Shown here: in pieces, positions 43,149 through 51,765 of the stretch
Numbering within the stretch: the first letter of the stretch is position 1
Layout of the letters: each line of letters opens with the position of its first letter
DNA from: Ravibacter sp964559125
Lineage (GTDB): Bacteria > Bacteroidota > Bacteroidia > Cytophagales > Spirosomataceae
Reading direction: 5' to 3'
DNA: 64,000 nt
Assembly: GCA_964559125.1 (NCBI GenBank)
Contig: CAZLGW010000011.1
Span: 1 to 64,000, forward strand
Program-made: the position numbers and the translations under genes
Notes under the pieces: model-generated
Told to the model about the DNA's origin: nothing
Databases searched by the model: none
What the model saw: the letters and a program-made list of their open reading frames with translations, nothing else

Positions 43149-45659
43149 TCAGGGTGCTGGGGGCGGTGGCGGCCCGATTTCAAATTCTTCGACAGGCTGC
43201 TCCGTGGTTTGCGTCGAGTCAGTAGCTGTCTCAGCGGTTTCGTAGTATAGGCAGCTTTTGTAATCTTTTGATACTTTGAAAGTGGGAACCGGGAAAGGCC
43301 CGGGCTCTATCCCGGTAGTTTTGTCGCGGTAGGTCTTTTCCAGGAAGCGTCCTACGATCGGCAATGCTGTTTTAGACCCTTCTCCCAGTTGAGTGGTGCG
43401 GAAATGAATGCTCCTGTCTTCTCCGCCTACCCATGCGCCCGTGACCAGGTCCCGCGTGACGGAGATATACCAGCCGTCGGAATTATTCGAAGTTGTCCCT
43501 GTTTTTCCTCCTATTTCATTCTTGTTGCGGAATACGTCAAATGCCCATAGTGCCCTCGACGTGCCGCCCGGTTCTTCCACTCCGCCTTTCAGCATATGCA
43601 CCATCAGGAAAGCGGATTCGGGTCTTAACGCTTCATGCGACTCGGGGATGAATTCGTGCAGGACGTTGCCGCTCCGGTCTTCGATCCGCATAACCAGCAC
43701 AGGGGTTGTAAAGCGTCCCTGGTTTACAAAAGCGCTGTAGGCGCCCACCATTTCATAAAGTGATACGTCGCTGGTGCCCAGCCCTATAGATGGTACCGGC
43801 GCAAGCGGGCTGTTAATCCCCAGTTTTTTTGCGTAACGGGCCACATTCTCCGGTCCGACTTTATCCGTCAGCGCAGCCGCTACAGAATTGACCGACTGGG
43901 CCATAGCTCTCCGGAGCGTGAGGTTCGCGTAGGTAAAATAGCCATTCGAGTTGCGCGGACGCCAATAGCTCTTCCTGCCGTCGGGGCCGGCCGGGAGCTC
44001 TTTCTGAAACGGCTGATCCGGCATCCGGTCGCAGGGACTCATGTTAAACGTCGTATCGTCTATCGCTGTGGCATATACAAACGGCTTGAACGTGGACCCA
44101 GGCTGTCGTTTGCCCTGCCTGACGTGATCGTACTTGAAAAATTCATGGTTCATGCCGCCCACCCATGCTTTTATATGCCCTGTATAAGGGTTCATTGACA
44201 TAAGCCCCGACCGGAGGATCCGCTTGTAGTAAGCAAGTGAGTCGAGGGGGCTCCAGAATTCCTTTCGTCTTTCACCCGTCTTCCAGTCGTATACCATCAT
44301 GGTATCCCGTTTATTGAGATACACCATCACCGAGTCGGCATTCCCGTCGAATTTTTTCTGAAGCGAGGCATATCGCCGTGTTCGCTTCATGGCGTCGAGC
44401 AGGAAGCCCCCGATTTCCTTTCCGTTGTCGTCGACCCAGGGGTTCTGGCCGCGCCAGTGCTCGTCGAAAACCCGCTGCAGGAATCTCATCCGTTCGATCA
44501 TGGCCTCTTCAGCATATGCCTGCAGCCTTGAATCTATGGTAGTATAGATCTTTAACCCGTCGGTATAAAGGTCATAATCATTTTCCTCACCCCACTTTTC
44601 CACCTCCCTGATAACCGACGGCATAAAATAGCTGGCATAGGAATCGTCAAAAGTCACCTCGAAGTTTGTTTTCAGTGTGAGCGGCAGCGCGGTCAGGGAG
44701 TCGAGCGTGTTTTCGGGGAGGAAACCGTATTTGACCATCTGAGCGAGCACCACGTCACGGCGCTCTTTCGATCGCTTGGGGTTCCTGATAGGATTATAGG
44801 TGGTCGTGGCTTTTTGCAGGCCCACGAGCACCGCCGCTTCTTCGGCTGTCAGTTCTGAGGGCTCTTTGCTGAAATAGGTCTTGGCAGCCGTTTTGATGCC
44901 ATACGTGTTCTGACCGTAGTCGACCGTATTCAGATACAGTGTTAAAATTTCTTCCTTAGTAAAGTTTCTTTCCAGCTTAATAGCTGTCAGCCATTCTTTA
45001 GTCTTGTAAATGACGGTCGAGATCCCGGGTATGCGTCCCAGCAACCCTCTTCCTTCCTGCCTCCTTGTCCTGAACAGCTTTTTGGCCAGCTGCTGAGTAA
45101 GCGTGCTGCCGCCCCCTCGCTCTGCATTGCCCGACAGGAGTGAAAGGGCCACCGATCCCATGGCACGGGGATCAATCCCTGAATGGGCATGAAACCTGAT
45201 GTCTTCCGTCGCAATAAGCGCCTGTATGAGTACTGTTGAAAGGTCTTCATAGCTGACGGGCGTCCTGTTCTCAGTATAAAACCTACGCAGCAGCACGCCG
45301 TCGGCGGTATAAATTTCCGACGACTGGGCAACTTTCGGGTTCTGGAGATCGTCTATGCTCGGCATCTGTCCCATGAGCCACAGGAAGTTGGTTTCCAGGC
45401 AGAAAACATAGACCAGGAAAAAGAAAATACCTGCTGAAAAGAGCTGCCAAAGGCGTATAACAGGCCGGTAGTACTTCGATTCTCTGTCAAAAAGGCTGTT
45501 TTTCCATCGGAAATATGTGTTTCTGACCGGCTCATATTTCCCTTTCAGAACAAGTTTCAGAATGCGGGAAAGGCCTGCTTTTACCCTCGTCCGCAATAGT
45601 TTCAAGCTTTGGGAAATAAACGAAGTGAACGATTTCCAATACGCGTAAATACGCTCCAT
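43149..45659 (-). CDS. Bifunctional penicillin-binding protein 1A
   Basis: 836 residues from ATG 45659 (MERIYAYW); GTG 45665 is the alternative. A transmembrane helix (about 65-90) precedes the GT51 glycosyltransferase, with catalytic EDIRFHAHSGID near 150, GGGSTLTQQLAKKLF and LTLYLNTVDYGQNTYGI. The transpeptidase has RQPGSTFKPF (active Ser), SVNS and GKTGTT, so all three penicillin-binding motifs are present. It polymerises and cross-links peptidoglycan. The C-terminus is acidic and proline-rich (EEFEIGPPPPPAP). Confidence 0.96.
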   Translation of the reverse strand: MERIYAYWKSFTSFISQSLKLLRTRVKAGLSRILKLVLKGKYEPVRNTYFRWKNSLFDRESKYYRPVIRLWQLFSAGIFFFLVYVFCLETNFLWLMGQMPSIDDLQNPKVAQSSEIYTADGVLLRRFYTENRTPVSYEDLSTVLIQALIATEDIRFHAHSGIDPRAMGSVALSLLSGNAERGGGSTLTQQLAKKLFRTRRQEGRGLLGRIPGISTVIYKTKEWLTAIKLERNFTKEEILTLYLNTVDYGQNTYGIKTAAKTYFSKEPSELTAEEAAVLVGLQKATTTYNPIRNPKRSKERRDVVLAQMVKYGFLPENTLDSLTALPLTLKTNFEVTFDDSYASYFMPSVIREVEKWGEENDYDLYTDGLKIYTTIDSRLQAYAEEAMIERMRFLQRVFDEHWRGQNPWVDDNGKEIGGFLLDAMKRTRRYASLQKKFDGNADSVMVYLNKRDTMMVYDWKTGERRKEFWSPLDSLAYYKRILRSGLMSMNPYTGHIKAWVGGMNHEFFKYDHVRQGKRQPGSTFKPFVYATAIDDTTFNMSPCDRMPDQPFQKELPAGPDGRKSYWRPRNSNGYFTYANLTLRRAMAQSVNSVAAALTDKVGPENVARYAKKLGINSPLAPVPSIGLGTSDVSLYEMVGAYSAFVNQGRFTTPVLVMRIEDRSGNVLHEFIPESHEALRPESAFLMVHMLKGGVEEPGGTSRALWAFDVFRNKNEIGGKTGTTSNNSDGWYISVTRDLVTGAWVGGEDRSIHFRTTQLGEGSKTALPIVGRFLEKTYRDKTTGIEPGPFPVPTFKVSKDYKSCLYYETAETATDSTQTTEQPVEEFEIGPPPPPAP

Positions 45660-45781
45660 AGTCACAGAGTTGAAGAGAAAAAACCCTTCGCTTTTCCTGA
45701 AAATTCAGGTTGCAAATAACGTTAGGAAAACGTTCAGATAATTGTTTTAGGTATGTAAACTTTAACAGACCGGCAAATCGG

Positions 45782-47335
45782 CTACTTTCCGCCGAATACA
45801 CGCCGGAAGAAATTCTCCCTGGGAGGCCAGCACGGAATTTCGTCGCTGATCGCTTTCCGGTAAATTCCCATAGAAAGACCGGCATAAAGCGAGAGTGCCT
45901 TAGGCTTACCTATGTTTAAAAGTCCTCCGAGATGATCGGTACCGAACCATACCGGCCCGGCTCTGCCTGCCAGTCCGATGCCGAACGACCTGTAATGGTT
46001 CATAAACGAAACAGGCAGGGATATTTCATACCAGCGATGTTCATACCGGGGTGTAACCGACAACAGCGACTCTGCCTGCATATTCCCGGATTTTGAACGG
46101 GTAATCGGTGAGGCAAACAGGGTATTGATGTAGAAATTCCCGCTATAGTTGTAGTCAATGCTGGCCTGGAAAGCCATGGGAAGCATGGTTTTGAATTTGG
46201 CCGGGGCTCCGGAAGGCATGCTTAGTGTGGTCTCCAGGGCCCTGTAGAAGCTGTCAAACCCGTTCCAGGGGTTGAAGCTGTTGTAGTTGAGATTGCCTCT
46301 CTGATCCTGAGCGGTCTGGCTGTAGTTATAAAAGGTATTGTGGAAGTTAAGAAAGCCGATATCAGTGAGTGAAACCGCTACCCGGTAGAGGTACTTGTTC
46401 TGACTCGGATCTCTGCGCGGGCTGCCCTGGTTTCCGAAATTATGGAAGCTGCGGATATTGGGGCGGGATTCGTACACTGCTCCGAGGTCGATCCCCCAGC
46501 CGCTTCCGGGCGCCGACCTGCCTGTCAGCCACCAGTTAGGATGCAGCGAAGCGCTGGTGACCCCGTCGTCGGTAGTGTAGTGGGTGGTGCCGTCTATTGA
46601 GCTGATCGAGACCATGTATCTCTGGTTATTCCATTCAGGGTCGGGGATGAGCGTGTAATCTGCCCGCTCTATGTTGATACGGTTTTGTGAAATACCGACA
46701 ATACGTTTGGCTGTCAGGCCTACTTTTAAAAAGTCGGTTTCATTGTCCATGATCACTCCGCCGATCGTAACCGAATATTCGGCAAAGGCGTTAATTGCTA
46801 ATTTTCCATGCTGAGCCTCGAAACGCTCACCGTGAAGAGTCGTATCCTGGGTACTTCCCCTGATCAGGCGGGCGAGCGGCTCGGTCGTCTGGCTGAGATT
46901 CATGAGCGCCCTTGTCCTGGTATTGAAGCTTACACCGTATTTTCCGTCTTTCAGGGATACCATCAGGGAAGGAAGCCTGATGTCGGCGCCTGTATTGAGG
47001 TATTTCAGGTTTCCGTTCAGTCGTTGCTCCAGGTAGCGCCTGGGGAAAACGATCTTACCTTCCTCGTTGCGATGCTCGTCAGAAACAGAGTTAGTGACAA
47101 ACGCCATGAAGGAGTAAGGGGAATCCCATTTCACGTGGTTGTTGCCGAGATAGTAATTGAAGCCGGCAACATTGGCAAAGACACTGTATCTCGAATCGGC
47201 AACGAAAGCCGGGTTGTGATAAAGAGAATTGGTACCGGCATAATTACCCATGGCAGTTCCCTGCAAATATTGCCCCGCTACCGGCGTTGTAGCCAGGAGC
47301 AGAGAAAGAAACAGGCCATGTGTAAAGCGGATCAT
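45782..47335 (-). CDS. DUF5723 family outer membrane protein
   Basis: 517 residues with a signal peptide (about 1-21, ending TTPVAG-QYLQG). It starts with NPAFVADSRYSVFANVAGFNYYLGNN, and has many alternating aromatic strands, typical of a beta-barrel of the DUF5723 (PorV/conserved outer membrane) type in Bacteroidota. Function unknown. It lies about 120 bases upstream of the PBP1A gene and is transcribed in the same direction. ATG at 47335. Confidence 0.75.
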   Translation of the reverse strand: MIRFTHGLFLSLLLATTPVAGQYLQGTAMGNYAGTNSLYHNPAFVADSRYSVFANVAGFNYYLGNNHVKWDSPYSFMAFVTNSVSDEHRNEEGKIVFPRRYLEQRLNGNLKYLNTGADIRLPSLMVSLKDGKYGVSFNTRTRALMNLSQTTEPLARLIRGSTQDTTLHGERFEAQHGKLAINAFAEYSVTIGGVIMDNETDFLKVGLTAKRIVGISQNRINIERADYTLIPDPEWNNQRYMVSISSIDGTTHYTTDDGVTSASLHPNWWLTGRSAPGSGWGIDLGAVYESRPNIRSFHNFGNQGSPRRDPSQNKYLYRVAVSLTDIGFLNFHNTFYNYSQTAQDQRGNLNYNSFNPWNGFDSFYRALETTLSMPSGAPAKFKTMLPMAFQASIDYNYSGNFYINTLFASPITRSKSGNMQAESLLSVTPRYEHRWYEISLPVSFMNHYRSFGIGLAGRAGPVWFGTDHLGGLLNIGKPKALSLYAGLSMGIYRKAISDEIPCWPPRENFFRRVFGGK

Positions 47336-47533
47336 AGCGGGATGCCGTAATTGTGATCTTCTGAACTGCCAAATGTAGTCATTAGTTTTTGGAATTTTAA
47401 AAACTCTTTAATCCATTCTCATACCGGCCGATCTGCGCAGATGTGGGGCGAATTTCTTTATAAGATTTTGTGAGAGATGTATTTTGCCATATATTGTTTG
47501 TCAGAATAAAGAGGTTAAAGAATAATTGTATCT

Positions 47534-48970
47534 ATGGTTGATAGATTTTCATTTTCCGGTTACAACATCGAAAATTTCTTTGATGAGATGTTTCATCAAT
47601 CGGGGGAAACGCGTGAGGGTTATGCCTACCTTAAGGAAGCTTTCCAGGAGCTGACATTGGAGGAGCTGTCCAACAGGCAGATCGCGGCCGAGCGGGCCAT
47701 GCTGGCAATGGGCATTACCTTTAATGTGTATTCTGAAGGCGAAGGCACTGAACGTACCATGCCGTTTGATATCCTGCCCAGAATCCTGCCCGGTAGCGAA
47801 TGGCAACGCCTGGAAAAAGGGTTGAAACAGAGAATTGAAGCCCTGAACCTGTTTTTACACGATGTTTATAACGATCAGAAAATATTGAAAGACAAGGTCG
47901 TGCCGAGAGAACTGATCGAGTCGAGTAAATCTTTTTTAAAGCCATGCCTGGGGCTGACCCCACCCAAAGGGATCTGGTGCCATATTACAGGCACCGACCT
48001 GATCCGCGGGGACGACGGCGAAATGATGGTACTGGAAGATAATCTGCGCTGTCCCTCGGGCGTATCTTATATGCTGGAAAACAGGGAGCTCTCGAAGCAG
48101 ATATTCCCGGATATACTCGCCAGGACGGGGGTACAACCGGTATCTGACTACCCGGCAAGGCTGCTGTCGATGCTGGAGCTGCTGGCGGAAAGACCCGATC
48201 CGACCGTTGCCGTGCTGACTCCCGGTATTTATAATTCTGCTTATTTCGAGCATTCTTACCTGGCGCAGCAGATGGGTGTAGAGCTGGTCGATTCACGCGA
48301 TCTCGTGGTCGACGGCGGCTATGTGAAAATGCGTACGACCAAGGGATTTGAGGTGGTGGATGTCATTTACCGCCGGATCGATGATACTTTTCTCGATCCG
48401 CTGGCTTTTAACCCGGATTCTCTCCTGGGGATTCCCGGGATTTTCGAGGTTTACCGGAAGGGTAGGGTAGCCCTGGCCAATGCGCCGGGAACCGGTGTAG
48501 CCGACGATAAGGTGGTTTACGCTTACGTTCCCAGGATTATCAAATATTACCTGGGCGAGGACCCGATTATCCCTAATGTGCAGACTTACATCTGCGGAGA
48601 AGACGATGACCGCCAATATGTACTGGAAAATATCGGGAACCTGGTGGTGAAGGAAGCCAATGAAGCAGGCGGGTACGGTATGCTGATCGGCTCGAAGGCA
48701 ACCCGGGAAGAGCACGACCTTTTCAGGAAGAGGATTCGGGACAATCCACGGAATTATATCGCACAGCCCACAATCTCCCTGTCAAGAGTTCCCTGTATTT
48801 TCAACGAAGGGGCGGAAGGGCGCCACGTCGACCTGAGGCCCTATGTGCTATATGGGAATGAAATACATGTTATACCCGGAGGATTGACCAGGGTGGCGCT
48901 CAGGAAGGGTTCGCTGGTCGTCAACTCTTCCCAGGGAGGCGGCGGCAAAGATACCTGGGTGCTGTATTGA
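47534..48970 (+). CDS. Circularly permuted type 2 ATP-grasp protein
   Basis: 478 residues of the DUF404/DUF407 ATP-grasp family. Blocks LEDNLRCPSGVSYMLENREL, VLTPGIYNSAYFEHSYLAQQMGVELVDSRDLVVDGG (quoted in part: YFEHSYLAQQMGVELV), VVKEANEAGGYGMLIG and YIAQPTISLSRVP are typical. Family members usually form an operon with an alpha-E-domain protein and a transglutaminase; neither is here. Such proteins probably make or modify a peptide-like bond with ATP. ATG at 47534. Confidence 0.9.
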   Translation: MVDRFSFSGYNIENFFDEMFHQSGETREGYAYLKEAFQELTLEELSNRQIAAERAMLAMGITFNVYSEGEGTERTMPFDILPRILPGSEWQRLEKGLKQRIEALNLFLHDVYNDQKILKDKVVPRELIESSKSFLKPCLGLTPPKGIWCHITGTDLIRGDDGEMMVLEDNLRCPSGVSYMLENRELSKQIFPDILARTGVQPVSDYPARLLSMLELLAERPDPTVAVLTPGIYNSAYFEHSYLAQQMGVELVDSRDLVVDGGYVKMRTTKGFEVVDVIYRRIDDTFLDPLAFNPDSLLGIPGIFEVYRKGRVALANAPGTGVADDKVVYAYVPRIIKYYLGEDPIIPNVQTYICGEDDDRQYVLENIGNLVVKEANEAGGYGMLIGSKATREEHDLFRKRIRDNPRNYIAQPTISLSRVPCIFNEGAEGRHVDLRPYVLYGNEIHVIPGGLTRVALRKGSLVVNSSQGGGGKDTWVLY

Positions 48971-49020
48971 GGGCCGGGGTTTTTGGCTATCTTTGCCCCG
49001 AAAGCAGGGCATACCGCCTC

Positions 49021-49057
49021 AATTCATCGTTCATAACTCATAATTCATCATTCTATA
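49021..49057. repeat. Short A/T-rich repetitive stretch
   Basis: The 37 bases directly before the DUF3817 ATG contain AATTCAT, TTCATAACTCATAATTCAT and TTCTATA variants, an imperfect tandem of CATAA/TTCAT units. It is a leader with slippage-prone sequence; no function is claimed. Confidence 0.3.
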
Positions 49058-49351
49058 ATGCTGAGCTGGTTTAAAAAGACCGCTTTCTGGGAAGGGGTTT
49101 CTTACCTGGTATTGCTTTTTATCGCAATGCCCCTCAAATATTTCTTCGATTCTCCGGCCATGGTGCGTTACGTAGGCATGGTGCACGGAGTACTTTTTAT
49201 TACCTACGTTCTGCTACTGGTTTGGAACTGGTCTGACAGGAAGTGGGATTTCAGGAAGGCGGCCGTTTATTTTTTAGCATCCCTTTTTCCCTTTGCTACG
49301 TTCTGGGTAGAGAAAAAAGTTGCGGCAGAAGAAGCTACTATCGGGAAATAA
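49058..49351 (+). CDS. DUF3817 family small membrane protein
   Basis: 97 residues with three hydrophobic helices (about 12-28, 35-55, 66-82). Opening MLSWFKKTAFWEGVSYLVLLFIAMPLKYF and GMVHGVLFITYVLLLVWN match DUF3817 (quoted in part: FWEGVSYLVLLFIAMPLKY). Inner membrane protein of unknown role. It follows the ATP-grasp gene by 87 bases on the same strand. Confidence 0.85.
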   Translation: MLSWFKKTAFWEGVSYLVLLFIAMPLKYFFDSPAMVRYVGMVHGVLFITYVLLLVWNWSDRKWDFRKAAVYFLASLFPFATFWVEKKVAAEEATIGK

Positions 49352-49381
49352 CGGATTCCGGTCCCCGCTCGGGTTACCCTT

Positions 49382-50335
49382 TTATTCACGCACGGAGGCT
49401 CTCCGGAGCCTGTCATTAATCGCCCTGCCCAGGCCTTTGTCCGGTAGAAGCTCCGCAATTATTGAAGAGGTGTCGGTGCTGTCGAGTTCTCTCAGGGCTG
49501 CAAAAAGGTTCCTGGCTGCCGCTCTGAAGTCTTTTTCTTCAGAAAGTATAAACTGGTTGCCTGCCGGAATGCGGGGGAGATAATCGCTGAAACGCAGATA
49601 AGAAGCATTTTCCGGGAAGCTCTGCCCTTCCTTGCCGATAAACAGCGGCTTTCGGGGTGCATAGTGGCTTTTCAACATACCCGGCGCCAGCGGATTTGAC
49701 GAAGAATATGGACGGACGGCAACCTTACCGATCACTTCTTCTATTTCTTCTACAGGTACACCTCCTAACCTGTATATAGTGGGAAGCTCATTTTCCGGGA
49801 ATCCGACGATGGTAGATTCCAGTCCCACGCTGCAATCGCCTCCGTCGAGGATATAAGCAACCTTTCCCGCAAGCTGGTCTTTTACGTGTACGGCTTTGGT
49901 AGGACTGACCTGTCCGAAGAGGTTGGCGCTGGGCGCAGCCAGCGGGAAGTCGAGCATGCCCAGCAATTCCGCGGTAAGCGGATGCGAAGGGATCCTGACC
50001 GCCACTGTGTCGAGCCCGGATGTAACCAGGTCGGGAATAACCGGCTTTTTGGGTAGCAGTATGGTGAGCGGCCCAGGCCAGAAGGTTTCGCCCAGCAGTA
50101 GCGCGGCAGGCGGAATAGCTTCCACAAAACTCCTGACCGCCCCAAGAGAGCCGGCATGTACGATCAGGGGATCGAAACCGGGTCTTTTTTTGGCTTCAAA
50201 AATCTTCAGAACTGCGTTCGGATCCAGGGCATTTGCGGCAAGACCGTATACCGTCTCGGTAGGAATCGCTACCAGCTCACCTGCATTGAGCAGATGGGCC
50301 GCTTTGGCCAGATCGTGTCCTATAGTTGTATTCAA
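49382..50335 (-). CDS. L-threonylcarbamoyladenylate synthase, Sua5 type
   Basis: 317 residues with the YrdC/TsaC domain (about 1-200: LVAIPTETVYGLAANAL, KKRPGFDPLIVH, FWPGPLTILLPKK, APSANLFGQVSPT) and a C-terminal Sua5 domain (about 230-317) after the linker APGMLKSHYAPR. It makes threonylcarbamoyl-AMP for the t6A modification of ANN-decoding tRNAs. The start is TTG at 50335; the frame upstream meets a stop at once. It is convergent with the DUF3817 gene. Confidence 0.95.
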   Translation of the reverse strand: MNTTIGHDLAKAAHLLNAGELVAIPTETVYGLAANALDPNAVLKIFEAKKRPGFDPLIVHAGSLGAVRSFVEAIPPAALLLGETFWPGPLTILLPKKPVIPDLVTSGLDTVAVRIPSHPLTAELLGMLDFPLAAPSANLFGQVSPTKAVHVKDQLAGKVAYILDGGDCSVGLESTIVGFPENELPTIYRLGGVPVEEIEEVIGKVAVRPYSSSNPLAPGMLKSHYAPRKPLFIGKEGQSFPENASYLRFSDYLPRIPAGNQFILSEEKDFRAAARNLFAALRELDSTDTSSIIAELLPDKGLGRAINDRLRRASVRE

Positions 50336-50504
50336 TTAATATATGAAAATATCGCCCTGCAATAGCTTTGGCATTTATCGATAGGATAACCGCTGTAAAA
50401 TTAAGTAAAAAATAGTATTTTGAAGAAAGGGCTGCAGCTAACGATAAAAATCATTTTATAGTATTTTTTTTATATGATGCTTTTATCTGTCACCTTAAGT
50501 TTAA

Positions 50505-50512
50505 TATATTTG
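50505..50512 (+). promoter_or_regulatory. Candidate -7 element for the NDK-like gene
   Basis: TATATTTG fits TAnnTTTG. No clear TTTG lies 19 bases upstream (TTTA is there), so the call rests on the -7 box. The leader is about 120 bases. Confidence 0.4.
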
Positions 50513-50552
50513 TCAATTTTCCGGCCTGTATTGAAGAAAGGCGGGACGAAAG

Positions 50553-50579
50553 ACGGCCGGATAGTGTTGGAACGGCCGT
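50553..50579 (+). promoter_or_regulatory. Leader hairpin of the NDK-like gene
   Basis: ACGGCCG (50553-50559) pairs with CGGCCGT (50573-50579) across a 13-base loop, 61 bases before the ATG and downstream of the candidate promoter, so it would be in the mRNA leader. Confidence 0.35.
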
Positions 50580-50639
50580 TCTGAACAGGAAAGTCGTCGG
50601 GAATACCGCTAATATCAAGTAAATAATCAGACTACATAA

Positions 50640-51656
50640 ATGACAGCAAAGGAAAGCTTATTAAGATTGATTTCTGAGGGTATTGAAAGGGCTGAAAGCC
50701 AGGGAGTTTTGGTGGAGGAGATCTATAATGATCCGTCGGTGGAGACCGGCAAAAATGAATTTCTTTTTTTTATCAAGCCGGAGGTTCTTGATAAAAAAGG
50801 GGGAGTAAATATCGAGCGTGTTGTTAAGCTCATTCTCGGGAAAATAGAGGAGTTCGGTCTGACAATCCATAATGCGAGCGTCTTGTCAGCTAAATACCTG
50901 GATGCCCACAATATAATTGCGCAGCACTACGGTGTGATCAACAGCATCGCGAAGGATGCGGTAGGTAATATGTCGGAGGGGGCTAAGGAAAAGTTCCGCG
51001 AGATCTACGGTTCCGATGTTTCGGAGCTGAAAGTGCTGGGCGGGCTGGAAGTGATCAGCCATTATCCCGCATTCAATGCATTTTCGCTTGACTATATCTG
51101 GCAGAACCTGGAGAACAAAAAGCTGGCCGGCGGGACATACGCTGAAGTGATAAAGGTGGACAACGAAACACTCTATGTCATAAACGGATTTCATCCGCGT
51201 CAGCTCAGGCATTTTACCGAAGAAGGGAAATGCATAGTAGTCATGACCCTGTCGGGCGATCTTGACTGGTCGACGGCACGGGGCAGCTTTATAGGCGCTA
51301 CCAACCCGGCAAACGCCGAAAGCGGCAGCATCAGGAAAAGCTTCCTTGACAATAAGGAAGAGCTCGGCCTTGCGGAGGTAGGGCAAGGCACCAACGGGGT
51401 GCATCTTTCAGCCGGTCCGGTGGAGGCGCTCGTCGAGTTGCGCCGGTATAATTCAGATTTCTCGGTACCGGGAGGAGAAAAAGATTTTACTTCCTTCTCT
51501 TTCGGAAAATTGCTCAGCGAGGCATTCGGAGAAAAGCTGGCGGATATAACAGGTAATATCAATGTCATTGTTGACGGCAAGTCGACTTCCATATTCGATC
51601 TCACCGAGGAGAAGAACAGCGATGAAGCTATTGCGCTGTTAAAGCAGGTGCTTTAA
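50640..51656 (+). CDS. Divergent nucleoside diphosphate kinase-like protein
   Basis: 338 residues, more than twice the size of a normal NDK (about 140-150). The NDK-like blocks are FFIKPEVLDKKG (43-54, with the phosphate-binding Lys46), GATNPANAESGSIRKSF (219-235; T221 and R232 where NDK has its nucleotide ligands) and TNGVHLSAGPVEA (251-263; N252 and the phospho-His position H255). A long insert (about 95-185) separates the first from the second block, and about 75 residues follow the last. The overall similarity is weak, so activity is not certain. It is a single-gene unit ended by a palindrome at 51693. Confidence 0.65.
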   Translation: MTAKESLLRLISEGIERAESQGVLVEEIYNDPSVETGKNEFLFFIKPEVLDKKGGVNIERVVKLILGKIEEFGLTIHNASVLSAKYLDAHNIIAQHYGVINSIAKDAVGNMSEGAKEKFREIYGSDVSELKVLGGLEVISHYPAFNAFSLDYIWQNLENKKLAGGTYAEVIKVDNETLYVINGFHPRQLRHFTEEGKCIVVMTLSGDLDWSTARGSFIGATNPANAESGSIRKSFLDNKEELGLAEVGQGTNGVHLSAGPVEALVELRRYNSDFSVPGGEKDFTSFSFGKLLSEAFGEKLADITGNINVIVDGKSTSIFDLTEEKNSDEAIALLKQVL

Positions 51657-51692
51657 CAGCCGGATCCGGTGGTGTGCAACCAGTAAATAAGA

Positions 51693-51739
51693 GGCCACGA
51701 ATACACGAATTATGCTTTTTCATTCGTGCATTCGTGGCC
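51693..51739. repeat. 18-bp palindrome, dispersed copy 2
   Basis: GGCCACGAATACACGAAT (51693-51710) pairs with 51722-51739, with one mismatch, around an 11-base loop. The core GCCACGAATACACGAAT is identical to that at 18179-18195. It lies between two converging genes, so it may be a bidirectional terminator here. Confidence 0.75.
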
Positions 51740-51765
51740 ATATCATGCCGGATCGACGGGAAATC

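Larger units (their letters stand above)
50336..50639. other. Intergenic region upstream of the NDK-like gene
   Basis: 304 bases divergent between Sua5 and the NDK-like gene. A candidate promoter TATATTTG lies at 50505 and a leader hairpin at 50553-50579. The rest is AT-rich with homopolymer T runs near 50461; no gene or RNA gene visible. Confidence 0.5.

Noticed and set aside
43149..43200. Pro-rich end of PBP1A as a fused domain
   Set aside because: It is only about a dozen residues after the transpeptidase domain and looks like a simple acidic/proline tail.
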